The translations under genes were made by a program, and so were the position numbers. A model generated the notes under the pieces. That model ran no database searches. It was given only the letters and a program-made list of their open reading frames with translations, and was not told where the DNA came from. From contig OZ241890.1 in assembly GCA_965203475.1 (NCBI GenBank), positions 248,001 through 312,000 of the forward strand: DNA of 64,000 nt. Reading direction: 5' to 3'. Shown piece by piece: positions 16,869 to 23,950 of this stretch (position 1 is the stretch's first letter; every line of letters starts with the position of its first letter). The DNA is from JABDMD01 sp965203475 (GTDB lineage Bacteria > Pseudomonadota > Gammaproteobacteria > UBA4575).

Positions 16869-19148
16869 TTAAGCGCTGGCCCTATTTTTATCCGCCCCTG
16901 CAGTTGGTTTAGCGGGTTCACTTTGATCGATCACTTTAGCCAGTTCTGGAACATCAACATTTTTCATTTTTGCATTCGCTTGTGTAATTGGGGGTAGTGT
17001 GAATACACGAACGGTTGAGAGCAGACGTTTCGCATAACGCACGAGGTTGTCTGTATTCTTAGTTTGTGTTTGTAAGTGTTGGTCGGTTTTGCGTGTACTA
17101 TCTACAATTTGTTCAGATTGTTTAACCAACTCTAAACTCACATTGGCTTGTGTTTTAGAGCTTTCAGTAATCTTTTCTACCGCACGTACCAGGTCAACGG
17201 TAGATTCCTCAGTGAGTTTCATGGCAGAACCTGCTTGCTCGGCTAATTGAGTACCGTCTGCTACTTGACTAATCGCCTTGTTCATCGCAGTTACTGTATC
17301 TGTGGTTTCCGCACGTATATTGTTTACTAGAGTATCGATTTCTGTGGTAGCTTCGCGTGCACTTTCAGCAAGTCTTTGTACCTCATCGGCAACTACTGCA
17401 AATCCACGACCCGCTTCACCAGCAGATGCGGCATGCATACTAGCGTTTAATGCTAGGATGTGTGTTCGCTCCGCAATGCTGTTAATTAAATTAACAATAC
17501 CAGTGATTTCTTGAGATCGTTCACCAAGTCGTTTAATTCTTTTCTCAGTTTCACGAATGGTGTCTCGAATACTGTTAATACCTTCTACAGATTTGTTCAC
17601 CGCAGCCTGTGCATATTGTGTATTTTTTAACGCGTTTTCGGCACGATCGTTCGCATCAATTGCCTCTGAAGAAATATTATTCATCTCTTTAGATGACGTA
17701 TTGAGTTGTTGTACAGTACTTTCAACTTGTTGTCTTTCCTGTTCTGCCACTTCCATCACCTGACTAGATTGCTTTTGTACCAAGTTTGATACAGCTGCAA
17801 CACGAGTTGAAATTGCTTTAATATTATTAAGTGCATCTGCGGTTTCTTTCGTTAACAAATTCAGCGAGTCTCCAACCGCGCCGGTAACGTCTTCTGCTAC
17901 AGGTACTCTCACCGTAAAGTCTTTTTTACCTAATTGTGCTACCGCTTTAATAATCTCAATAACAGATTCATTAAGTTCATCTTTTTCTTTTTCAGAACCA
18001 GATAATTGCGCTACTTTTTCATCTAAAAGTTTGTCAAATGATGTTGAGAGTTCACCAAGTTCGTCTTTACTTTCAGAGTTTACTCTTACGTTTAGGTTGC
18101 CTTGGTTTACTGCATGAATGGTGTCTAGAAGTTTATTGATTGGTCTACGCATGGAGTCACCAAAGAAATAAAGCAATGATGAAATTAAGAATGCGATCGC
18201 AAGCAATATGATTACAACAATACTTGTTGTAACCAAAGTGTTTTGGGCAAGTGCCTCTTGGTTTTGAGTGATACTTAAACTAGATGACTGACCCATTTCA
18301 TCAAACATAGGACCTAACATAAAGTCATAGAGTTCTGTGTATTCATTAGCATTACGTTTGTTGGTTACGATTTCGTCGATCACTTTTATGTAATCAGTAA
18401 CAAATTTGTCTAAAATTATTCGATCTTGAGTATTAAAACTTGTGCGGTTTAACTCAGCACTGAATATTTGTGCTTCTGATTTTAAATCTTCAAATGATTC
18501 TGTTAAGTCAATTGATTGAAGGATATGTTTTTCATGTGAGCGTAGTTTAGCGATTGATGTGAATAGTCTTGGGTTATTAGCATTAGATACCTTTCTTTCA
18601 GTACTAGAAAGCAATTGGTTAGCTTTATATCGAAGACCTTCCGCATCTGTAAAACCAACTAAACGGTTAAATTTCACAATGTCAGCAAATGACAGCTTGT
18701 AATTTTCTACAACTGTTGAAGATTGTGATACCAGCTGAGAAATATAGTCTAGCGGCATCGTTACATCTCCAATGGAAACTTCTTTAGATACCGAAGCGTC
18801 AATTTTTTGGCCAAGATTACGAAGGTCTTCCATATTTTTTTCAAGTAACTCAACGTGTTTTGAGTGTTCGTCTAGTGGCGTGTTGTTATAGGTTTGACCA
18901 GTAGAAGCCGAGATACTTAATAAGAAGTCTTTTTCAAATCGTCGTACCTTAAAGTAGTTTTTTTGTGCCTCACCCGTTAATTGACCATATTCGATAAAGA
19001 GATTAGTGCGTGCTGTTGATGCGCGCTCATTAGTGATGATGTACCAGTATGTTGCAGCTGTTGCAATAAAACCAACGGCTACTGTTACAAACAATATTGT
19101 CAATTTTTTATTAATTGAAATATCTGAAATCATATTGAAATTAAACAT
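16869..19148 (-). CDS. pilJ: PilJ, methyl-accepting chemotaxis protein for twitching motility
   Basis: 759 aa. First membrane segment at about residues 14-37, a long periplasmic ligand-binding part with the PilJ-type helical pattern (RRFEKDFLLS), second membrane segment around residues 303-328 (TTSIVVIILLAIAFLIS), a HAMP region, and the cytoplasmic signalling hairpin AERTHILALNASMHAASAG followed by EAGRGFAVVADEV. It feeds pilus or surface signals to the kinase encoded just downstream. Neighbours pilI and pilL confirm the assignment. Confidence 0.93.
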   Translation of the reverse strand: MFNFNMISDISINKKLTILFVTVAVGFIATAATYWYIITNERASTARTNLFIEYGQLTGEAQKNYFKVRRFEKDFLLSISASTGQTYNNTPLDEHSKHVELLEKNMEDLRNLGQKIDASVSKEVSIGDVTMPLDYISQLVSQSSTVVENYKLSFADIVKFNRLVGFTDAEGLRYKANQLLSSTERKVSNANNPRLFTSIAKLRSHEKHILQSIDLTESFEDLKSEAQIFSAELNRTSFNTQDRIILDKFVTDYIKVIDEIVTNKRNANEYTELYDFMLGPMFDEMGQSSSLSITQNQEALAQNTLVTTSIVVIILLAIAFLISSLLYFFGDSMRRPINKLLDTIHAVNQGNLNVRVNSESKDELGELSTSFDKLLDEKVAQLSGSEKEKDELNESVIEIIKAVAQLGKKDFTVRVPVAEDVTGAVGDSLNLLTKETADALNNIKAISTRVAAVSNLVQKQSSQVMEVAEQERQQVESTVQQLNTSSKEMNNISSEAIDANDRAENALKNTQYAQAAVNKSVEGINSIRDTIRETEKRIKRLGERSQEITGIVNLINSIAERTHILALNASMHAASAGEAGRGFAVVADEVQRLAESAREATTEIDTLVNNIRAETTDTVTAMNKAISQVADGTQLAEQAGSAMKLTEESTVDLVRAVEKITESSKTQANVSLELVKQSEQIVDSTRKTDQHLQTQTKNTDNLVRYAKRLLSTVRVFTLPPITQANAKMKNVDVPELAKVIDQSEPAKPTAGADKNRASA

Positions 19149-19189
19149 GGTATTTTCCTAACTTAAACATAATTTAAATAATCTATAAT

Positions 19190-19768
19190 TTATTCATTTA
19201 ATGACTTAAAAAACTCGAGAAAGTTAATGCGTGCCCAAATCGTTCCATTATTAGAATATGCTTTGGTTACAAATGGTCGAATTTGTTCAGGCACATCGTT
19301 TAAATCTTCTAATAGCTCATCATCATCGAATGCTTTGTTAATAGGTAAATTTTCAAGTTGAAGCCCAATTGCATTTTCATCCTTATTAATAATGATAACG
19401 TTGCCGTTTTTTGAAGATTTTTGTTCCATGTTAGCGGTAATCATTTGTTCTAAATTAATGACTGGAATGGCATCACCTCGCACATTGGAAACACCTACCA
19501 TCCACTCCGTAGCAAATGGAATTGGATACACTTGGTTGTCTTCTAAAAGCTCACAGGGAGTAGAGTCGTCAATAAGCAAATTTATATCCCCAACTTGAAA
19601 TCCATAAAATCTAGCTTTTGTATCTTGTTCGTTAGTTTCGATTGGAGTTTCATAGGCTGATTCAAGCTTTGCAATCAACTCTTCATTTTGCTTAAGCCAT
19701 ACGGGACCTTGGCTTGAAGATACAGTTTCAAGTTTTTTCTGCTCCGTACTGTTAGATGTTTTTTCCAT
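19190..19768 (-). CDS. pilI: PilI, CheW-like coupling protein
   Basis: 192 aa CheW-domain protein. The core runs from RFYGFQVGDINLLIDD through a CELLEDNQVYPIPFATEWMVGVSNVRGDAIPVINLE stretch (around residues 75-120), the normal CheW pattern with the conserved N-x-RG motif. It links PilJ to the kinase. It overlaps the pilH stop by one base, so the two are translationally coupled. The ~45-residue N-terminal extension is polar and probably disordered. Confidence 0.9.
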   Translation of the reverse strand: MEKTSNSTEQKKLETVSSSQGPVWLKQNEELIAKLESAYETPIETNEQDTKARFYGFQVGDINLLIDDSTPCELLEDNQVYPIPFATEWMVGVSNVRGDAIPVINLEQMITANMEQKSSKNGNVIIINKDENAIGLQLENLPINKAFDDDELLEDLNDVPEQIRPFVTKAYSNNGTIWARINFLEFFKSLNE

Positions 19769-20130
19769 TAAATGTGCTTGTCCATTTCATTCATAATTTG
19801 ATCTGGGGTAAATGGTTTGCCTACAAGTGCTTTCCCTCCTTGTAGCTCTGCCCAAACGCGATCTGCTTTTTGGCATTTACCAGTTACAAATACTATTGGT
19901 ATGTCTTTCGTATCTTTGTTAGCAATTATTTCTCTGCATGCCTCAAACCCATCCTTGTTATCCATAATTACATCCATGAAAATTAAATCAGGATGATTGC
20001 TAGCTGCTTTCTCAATAGCTTCTTGACCAGAAACAGCAGTAATAACTTGATGGCCAGCTTTAGCAACAATAGATTTTAAGTTTTCTAAATCTGGTTTAGA
20101 GTCATCAACAATTAATACTTTTCCACTCAT
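19768..20130 (-). CDS. pilH: PilH, single-domain response regulator
   Basis: 120 aa receiver. Acidic pair Asp9/Asp10 (VLIVDDSKPDL), phospho-acceptor Asp53 (LIFMDVIMDNKDG), conserved Thr/Lys (FVTGKCQKADR; KPFT). The usual MPxMDG/MPGLNG loop is replaced by MDNKDG. PilH-type regulators act with PilG to set pilus retraction and extension. Gene order pilG-pilH-pilI-pilJ-pilL matches Pseudomonas. ATG start with a nearby purine-rich AAGGAAAA. Confidence 0.9.
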   Translation of the reverse strand: MSGKVLIVDDSKPDLENLKSIVAKAGHQVITAVSGQEAIEKAASNHPDLIFMDVIMDNKDGFEACREIIANKDTKDIPIVFVTGKCQKADRVWAELQGGKALVGKPFTPDQIMNEMDKHI

Positions 20131-20144
20131 ATTCTTATTTTCCT

Positions 20145-20996
20145 TTACACACTAATTCCGGCGACAACTTTTTCAAATTTGTCATGTTCAACGGGTTTCG
20201 TAAGATAAGAATCACAACCTGCTAATTTTCCCTTAACTTTATCAAATGGAGAGGAACGACTTGTAAGCATTACCACAGGAATATTTTTGGTAAATTTGTT
20301 GCGCTTGATAATTTTGCAAACTTCATATCCATCCATTCCAGGCATTACTACATCTAGAAAAATAAAGTCGAATTTATTTTTTTGTAGTGACCATATGGCT
20401 TCCCGTCCACTTGCTGCATGATGAACTTCGTAATCCATTAATCGAAGTTTCATGTCTAATGCTTTTCGTACTGGCAAACTGTCATCTACGACTAAAACAT
20501 TTCGTTTTTGGGTTTTTCCAATAAAGGTGTTCTTCCCAATGTAAGTTTCTAGCTCTTGATCTGTAAGTTCTGTTTTGTAGGTGCCGGTATCTTTACTTTC
20601 TTCTGGGATTTCTTGATCGTCATCAATGCGAATCTCAGGTGTAAATTTGAGATCCTTTACGGTGACTTCATCCAGACATTTTAAAATTCGAGTTGGGAAA
20701 AAAGGCAATGTGGTCGTGCTGTACTGATCGCTGCTAATTTTTTTACGGCTGGCTAAAATAGTGGGGCACATACTGATTCCATTGGAGCCAACATATCTTT
20801 TGGTCCATTCACTTGTCGCTTTCGGGTTATCAGCATTTACAATGACAATGTCGGTGTTTTCGTTTGCTTCGTTTTTAAGTAAAGCATAGGTGCGTGCACG
20901 ACCTTGCGTGATTGCAAGAATACGCTTTAATACATTTCGATCTTTTTCTTGGATTCCGTATAGAGCAACACGAAATTCCCCGTTCATCTCACTCAC
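20145..20996 (-). CDS. pilG: PilG-like response regulator with an extra N-terminal domain
   Basis: 283 aa. Residues about 165-283 form a complete receiver: Asp171/Asp172 (VLVVDDSLPVRKAL), Asp215 (FIFLDVVMPGMDG), Thr245 and Lys267 (LTKPVEHDKFE). Residues 1-115 look like a second, degenerate receiver fold (FRVALYGIQEKDRNVLKRIL ... DIVIVNADNP ... CPTILAS) without the phosphorylation site. Canonical PilG is about 135 aa, so this is twice the size. First gene of the operon. GTG at 20996 or ATG at 20987 could be the start; neither has a strong ribosome site. Confidence 0.85.
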   Translation of the reverse strand: MSEMNGEFRVALYGIQEKDRNVLKRILAITQGRARTYALLKNEANENTDIVIVNADNPKATSEWTKRYVGSNGISMCPTILASRKKISSDQYSTTTLPFFPTRILKCLDEVTVKDLKFTPEIRIDDDQEIPEESKDTGTYKTELTDQELETYIGKNTFIGKTQKRNVLVVDDSLPVRKALDMKLRLMDYEVHHAASGREAIWSLQKNKFDFIFLDVVMPGMDGYEVCKIIKRNKFTKNIPVVMLTSRSSPFDKVKGKLAGCDSYLTKPVEHDKFEKVVAGISV

Positions 20997-21280
20997 TTAT
21001 GCCCCCATGCCAAGTGATGTCTGTGAAAGCCACACATATATGTGCCTAACTATTTGTTAACAAAAAAGAACTTTATGTACTGTAGGTGCTGTTGGCACTT
21101 GAATTTAGTGTGAGCGGGTAGGTTTCCCGGATGTAGGGAATGGCTGCGCCATGATAGTTTTGCGCCGAATACCCTGGTGCATGGGTGGTGCCGAGGAGGC
21201 AGATTTACCCTTAATATAAACACCTTAAGGGTAGGTCTTATAAGGATAATATAGTCATTGAAGACCAGGACTAGCACAAA

Positions 21281-21311
21281 AAAGTCCGCTTTAAGCCCTA
21301 AAGCAGACATT
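21281..21311. repeat. Dispersed palindromic repeat, copy A
   Basis: Ends AAAGTCCGCTTTAAG and CTAAAGCAGACATT. The element's consensus is AATGTCCGcTwtTGACCC followed by AAAGCRGACATT; its ends are inverted repeats of each other. This copy carries one extra base in the centre. Confidence 0.7.
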
Positions 21312-21340
21312 GGTTGGAAAATATTTAAATTACGAGATTT

Positions 21341-21370
21341 AATGACCGCTAACGACCCAAAGTGTGAGCA
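21341..21370. repeat. Dispersed palindromic repeat, copy B (decayed right arm)
   Basis: AATGACCGCTAACGACCC then AAAGTGTGAGCA. The left arm fits the consensus, while the right arm has diverged (GTGTGAGC instead of GCAGACATT). Confidence 0.6.
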
Positions 21371-21420
21371 CAAGGAAGTGCGAATATGAGTCGAATCATG
21401 GACGACTTACATGGAAGTGG

Positions 21421-21453
21421 GAAGTGCAGAAAATGCAGGAGCGATTTTCTGCC
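21421..21453. repeat. Hairpin repeat shared with the amidase-sohB gap
   Basis: GCAGAAAAT at 21426-21434 pairs perfectly with ATTTTCTGC at 21444-21452 over a GCAGGAGCG loop. The segment GAAGTGCAGAAA-x-TGCAGGAGC ... TTTCTGCCG is nearly the same as the reverse complement of 595-624. In both places a copy or half copy of the 30-bp palindrome is close by, so the two are parts of a composite dispersed element. Confidence 0.7.
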
Positions 21454-21482
21454 GATTCGAACAGGCTAATCTTTTCTTTTAA

Positions 21483-21512
21483 AATGTCCGGTATTGACCC
21501 AAAGCAGACATT
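21483..21512. repeat. Dispersed palindromic repeat, copy C
   Basis: AATGTCCGGTATTGACCC then AAAGCAGACATT; best-preserved arms: AATGTC at the left is the exact inverse of GACATT at the right. Confidence 0.75.
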
Positions 21513-21568
21513 CTTTATCTAAAAAATCGTTGCTTAAGAATCAAGACAACTAATTATTGAGTTCGTAT

Positions 21569-21904
21569 CTATAAAATTTCTATTGGACCATGATCATCGC
21601 AATGATCATCGTGTACATGATGTAAGCGACCATCAACCAAATAGTCAAAATGATCTCCATGAGGCACTTTCTCATGTCCACAGTCGGGGCCATGAGTATG
21701 ATTTCCACATGTGTAAATTGGTATGCATTTATCTGGATTAGTGTCACTGACTTCAATTACATGTTCATCATAATGATCATCGTGAGGATGGTGCAGATGA
21801 CCATCATGTAGATAGTCAACGTGATCTGCATGGCGGATTGCGGTGTGACTACAATCAGCTTTGTGAATGTGTTCAGGGTGATAGTGGGAGTTAGGACATG
21901 GCAT
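21569..21904 (-). CDS. Histidine-rich tandem-repeat protein, probably metal-binding
   Basis: 111 aa, about one quarter histidine, with many Asp residues. It is built from two copies of a ~40-residue unit: CSHTAIRHADHVDYLHDGHL plus HHPHDDHYDEH (about residues 18-50) and CGHEKVPHGDHFDYLVDGRL plus HHVHDDHCDDH (about 75-106). Cysteines occur as HKADCSH and HGPDCGH. No signal peptide, so cytoplasmic. The ligand-rich repeats suggest binding or buffering of Zn, Ni or Co; I cannot tie it to a named characterised family. ATG preceded by AGGAGAT. No transporter or metal regulator is adjacent. Confidence 0.8.
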   Translation of the reverse strand: MPCPNSHYHPEHIHKADCSHTAIRHADHVDYLHDGHLHHPHDDHYDEHVIEVSDTNPDKCIPIYTCGNHTHGPDCGHEKVPHGDHFDYLVDGRLHHVHDDHCDDHGPIEIL

Positions 21905-22475
21905 ATCTGTATCTCCTATTTTTCTTGCATATTTACATAAGTATTATATAACAACGAGGATTATTTTTGTGGCGAGAGAAATCTTATTTATCTTTACATG
22001 CTATCTTATTGAAATATTGTAAATAATTGAATTACATCCATTCCTTATTCCCCAGAATAATTACTTGATCTTTCGCGGTGGTTATATTTCTCTTGAATTT
22101 GTTGGGGCATAGTGCCTGGTATCGACCCAAAGTAGACATTTTTAATTTAGCTTATGAAGAAAAAAATAAATAAGCACTCAGAATTCAATGAATGTCAACT
22201 TGGTAAAATAGGGACGAGCATATTCATCAACAACATTAAAAAAGAAGTTGTAACACAGATTATCGGTCATATCTAAAAATTTTCGAAAAAGGTTGACTTT
22301 AAAATCTCAGGCTTATAGCCTGCAAATAAGCTAAAAGAAAGTCTTTTATTTACATTCTCATTTCGTTGTTTTATTCGTAATACCCCGTCCTGAAGTTTTT
22401 AAAATTAGTCTATTCTGACGCTACTCATGTCTTACAAGAGGCACGCATATCTTTAAATTTATATAGGTAAATATT
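21905..22475. other. Gap upstream of the cold-shock gene
   Basis: About 570 bp with no convincing gene. It contains palindrome copy D (22111-22140), a perfect 6-bp inverted repeat CAGGCT-TAT-AGCCTG (22308-22322), and a TTGACT (22293-22298) that could be a -35 box with a weak TATAGC 15 nt later. The stretch 22323-22475 would then be a long 5' leader of the cold-shock gene, as is usual for cspA-type mRNAs. A 40-codon open frame at 22154-22276 has no ribosome site and is not called. Confidence 0.45.
22111..22140. repeat. Dispersed palindromic repeat, copy D
   Basis: AGTGCCTGGTATCGACCC then AAAGTAGACATT; right half nearly identical to copy C. Confidence 0.65.
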
Positions 22476-22685
22476 ATGTCTAACACAGTAAATGGAACAG
22501 TTAAATGGTTCAACGAGTCAAAAGGGTTTGGTTTTATAGAGCAGCAGTCAGGTCCAGATGTATTCGTGCACTATAGCTCAATTACTAGCTCAGGATTAAA
22601 AACATTGACAGAAGGACAGAAAGTTGAGTTTACAATAACTCAAGGTCAAAAAGGCCCGCAAGCCGATAATGTTGCTGTCGTATAA
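22476..22685 (+). CDS. CspA-family cold-shock protein
   Basis: 69 aa, a single cold-shock domain. RNP1 KGFGFIE and RNP2 VFVHYSSI are intact, preceded by the family start GTVKWFNESKGFGF. It binds single-stranded RNA/DNA and melts secondary structure; members are induced by cold or by entry to stationary phase. A long A/T-rich leader upstream and a strong terminator downstream make it a single-gene transcript. Which Csp paralogue it is cannot be told. Confidence 0.95.
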   Translation: MSNTVNGTVKWFNESKGFGFIEQQSGPDVFVHYSSITSSGLKTLTEGQKVEFTITQGQKGPQADNVAVV

Positions 22686-22743
22686 ATCAATGTATCGTTA
22701 TAAGTATAAATTTTACTGAAGCTTTTGAATTTGCATAATTTAT

Positions 22744-22774
22744 AAAAAGCAAGCTTTTCTGGCTTGCTTTTTTT
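22744..22774 (+). terminator. Intrinsic terminator after the cold-shock gene
   Basis: AAAAAGCAAGC (22744-22754) pairs perfectly with GCTTGCTTTTT (22762-22772) over a 7-nt loop, followed by more T. Confidence 0.92.
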
Positions 22775-22816
22775 CAATCACATGCTATCTCCAATTAGCA
22801 ATTAAACGATATTCAT

Positions 22817-23089
22817 ATGAAAAAATTATTCATTAGTAATTTACCAAAAGATGCTTCAGAAGAATCAGTTCGCGCATTATTTTCTAAATTTGGTAGAGTC
22901 CATTCAATTGAAATTAATACTGATATTTTTACCGGCAAATGTCGAGGAATAGGTTTTGTAAAAATGGAAGGTCATGAGGCAAGAGCTGCAATTGCCGGAC
23001 TTAATGGAAAAATGCTTAACAAAAGTATATTAAATGTCCGATTCGCGGATGGGCAGAAAGGAAGACAACGATCAAGGCAAGTTCGTTAA
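22817..23089 (+). CDS. RRM-type RNA-binding protein
   Basis: 90 aa, one RNA-recognition motif. RNP2 is KLFISNLP at the N terminus and RNP1 is CRGIGFVKM near residues 53-61. The aromatic position of RNP1 that usually reads (K/R)G(F/Y)(G/A)FV is GIGFV here, so one of the stacking aromatics is replaced by Ile. After the fold comes a short basic tail, GRQRSRQVR. Small bacterial RRM proteins bind RNA; their targets are mostly unknown. It follows a cold-shock gene and precedes a NYN nuclease gene, which hints at RNA metabolism. No strong ribosome site is visible before the ATG. Confidence 0.9.
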   Translation: MKKLFISNLPKDASEESVRALFSKFGRVHSIEINTDIFTGKCRGIGFVKMEGHEARAAIAGLNGKMLNKSILNVRFADGQKGRQRSRQVR

Positions 23090-23182
23090 ATAATTAAATA
23101 TCATTTCATTAATGTATGCGTCAAGCAGTGTGCAGACACTCTATTAAACCTTGATTAAAAATTTAGTATCGATAGGAATTTT

Positions 23183-23656
23183 GTGAAAACTATAGCTATT
23201 TTTGTCGATGTGCAAAATATTTATTACACAACTCGCCAAGCCTATAATCGCCAATTTAACTATCGTAAATTTTGGCAGCAAATAAATTCTGTTGGAAAAG
23301 TAACTATTGCAATAGCCTACGCAATTAATCGAGGAGACGATAAACAAATTAAATTTCAAAATGCACTAGAACATATAGGCTTTACAGTTAAGCTTAAACC
23401 TTATATTCAACGTAATGATGGTTCTGCTAAAGGTGACTGGGATGTTGGTATTACTATTGACGTTATGGAAGCAGCTAAGGAGGTTGATACCGTTGTACTA
23501 CTATCTGGCGATGGAGATTTCGATTTATTACTAGAAAAAATCAAAAAGGATTATTCCATTAGTGCAGAAGTTTATGGCGTACCTGCACTAACAGCAAATT
23601 CACTTATTAATTCTGCCAGTATTTATCACCCTATCAATGAGAGTTTACTATTATAA
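23183..23656 (+). CDS. NYN-domain (PIN-like) putative ribonuclease
   Basis: 157 aa, essentially only the LabA/DUF88-type NYN domain. The conserved acidic residues are visible: Asp9 and Asn12 in FVDVQNIYY, Asp85/Asp87 and Asp93 in KGDWDVGITIDVM, Asp110/Asp112 in LLSGDGDFDLL. These form the metal site of PIN-like nucleases, so an active RNase is likely; the RNA target is unknown. The start is GTG at 23183 with AGGAAT 6 nt upstream. A small hairpin (AGTGT / ACACT, 23127-23140) sits in its leader. It lies between the RRM gene and a tRNA-Leu gene. Confidence 0.88.
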   Translation: MKTIAIFVDVQNIYYTTRQAYNRQFNYRKFWQQINSVGKVTIAIAYAINRGDDKQIKFQNALEHIGFTVKLKPYIQRNDGSAKGDWDVGITIDVMEAAKEVDTVVLLSGDGDFDLLLEKIKKDYSISAEVYGVPALTANSLINSASIYHPINESLLL

Positions 23657-23685
23657 GAATTAAAGTGATTTGACTAAAATTAACT

Positions 23686-23716
23686 AATGGCCACTTTTGG
23701 CATAAAGCGAACATAA
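23686..23716. repeat. Dispersed palindromic repeat, copy E
   Basis: AATGGCCACTTTTGGCAT then AAAGCGAACATAA; fits the consensus of copies A-D with an extra central base, and lies between the NYN gene and tRNA-Leu. Confidence 0.6.
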
Positions 23717-23728
23717 TGGAGATATTTT

Positions 23729-23815
23729 TGGTGCCGAGGAGAGGACTTGAACCTCCACGGGATTGCTCCCACTAGCATCTGAAGCTAGCGCGTCTACCAA
23801 TTCCGCCACCTCGGC
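23729..23815 (-). tRNA. tRNA-Leu (anticodon CAG)
   Basis: Read on the minus strand the gene starts GCCGAGGTGGCGGAATTGG (5' end at 23815), has anticodon stem-loop CTAGC-TTCAGAT-GCTAG with CAG at 23779-23781, a long class II variable arm (GGGAGCAATCCC), T loop GGTTCAAGTCC and ends in an encoded CCA (23731-23729). It reads CUG codons. The acceptor stem GCCGAGG/CCTCGGC is fully paired. Confidence 0.97.
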
Positions 23816-23950
23816 AACTATATTTGTGTGGTATACAAAGAGTGGCGAACTCTAGCGAAGCGATTATTCGTTTGTCAATTTAACAATAAAAAATTGATTC
23901 ACCATAGTTAGCATTTAGGTTTGTTAGCAGAGCAGGTAAAGTGTGTGGTC

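Larger units (their letters stand above)
20997..21568. other. Gene-free gap with dispersed repeats
   Basis: No credible gene in about 570 bp. It holds three copies of a ~30-bp imperfect palindrome (21281-21311, 21341-21370, 21483-21512), a short AGTCG/CGACT hairpin (21389-21407) and the 9-bp perfect hairpin at 21426-21452. The only long open frame (minus strand 21050-21373) is a read-through of these repeats. Promoters for pilG (leftward) should lie near 21000-21100, but none is clear. Confidence 0.7.

Noticed and set aside
21050..21373. 107-codon open frame on the minus strand, with an internal MSALGLKADFF-type peptide
   Set aside because: It reads through palindromic repeats; MSALGxK-type peptides are a familiar by-product of such intergenic repeats. 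No ribosome site, no domain.
22154..22276. 40-codon open frame after palindrome copy D
   Set aside because: Short, AT-rich, no ribosome site and no similarity that I can see; kept only as part of the gap description.
22380..22475. Cold-box in the leader of the cold-shock gene
   Set aside because: TGACGCTAC near 22418 is only loosely like the E. coli cold box; not enough to call.
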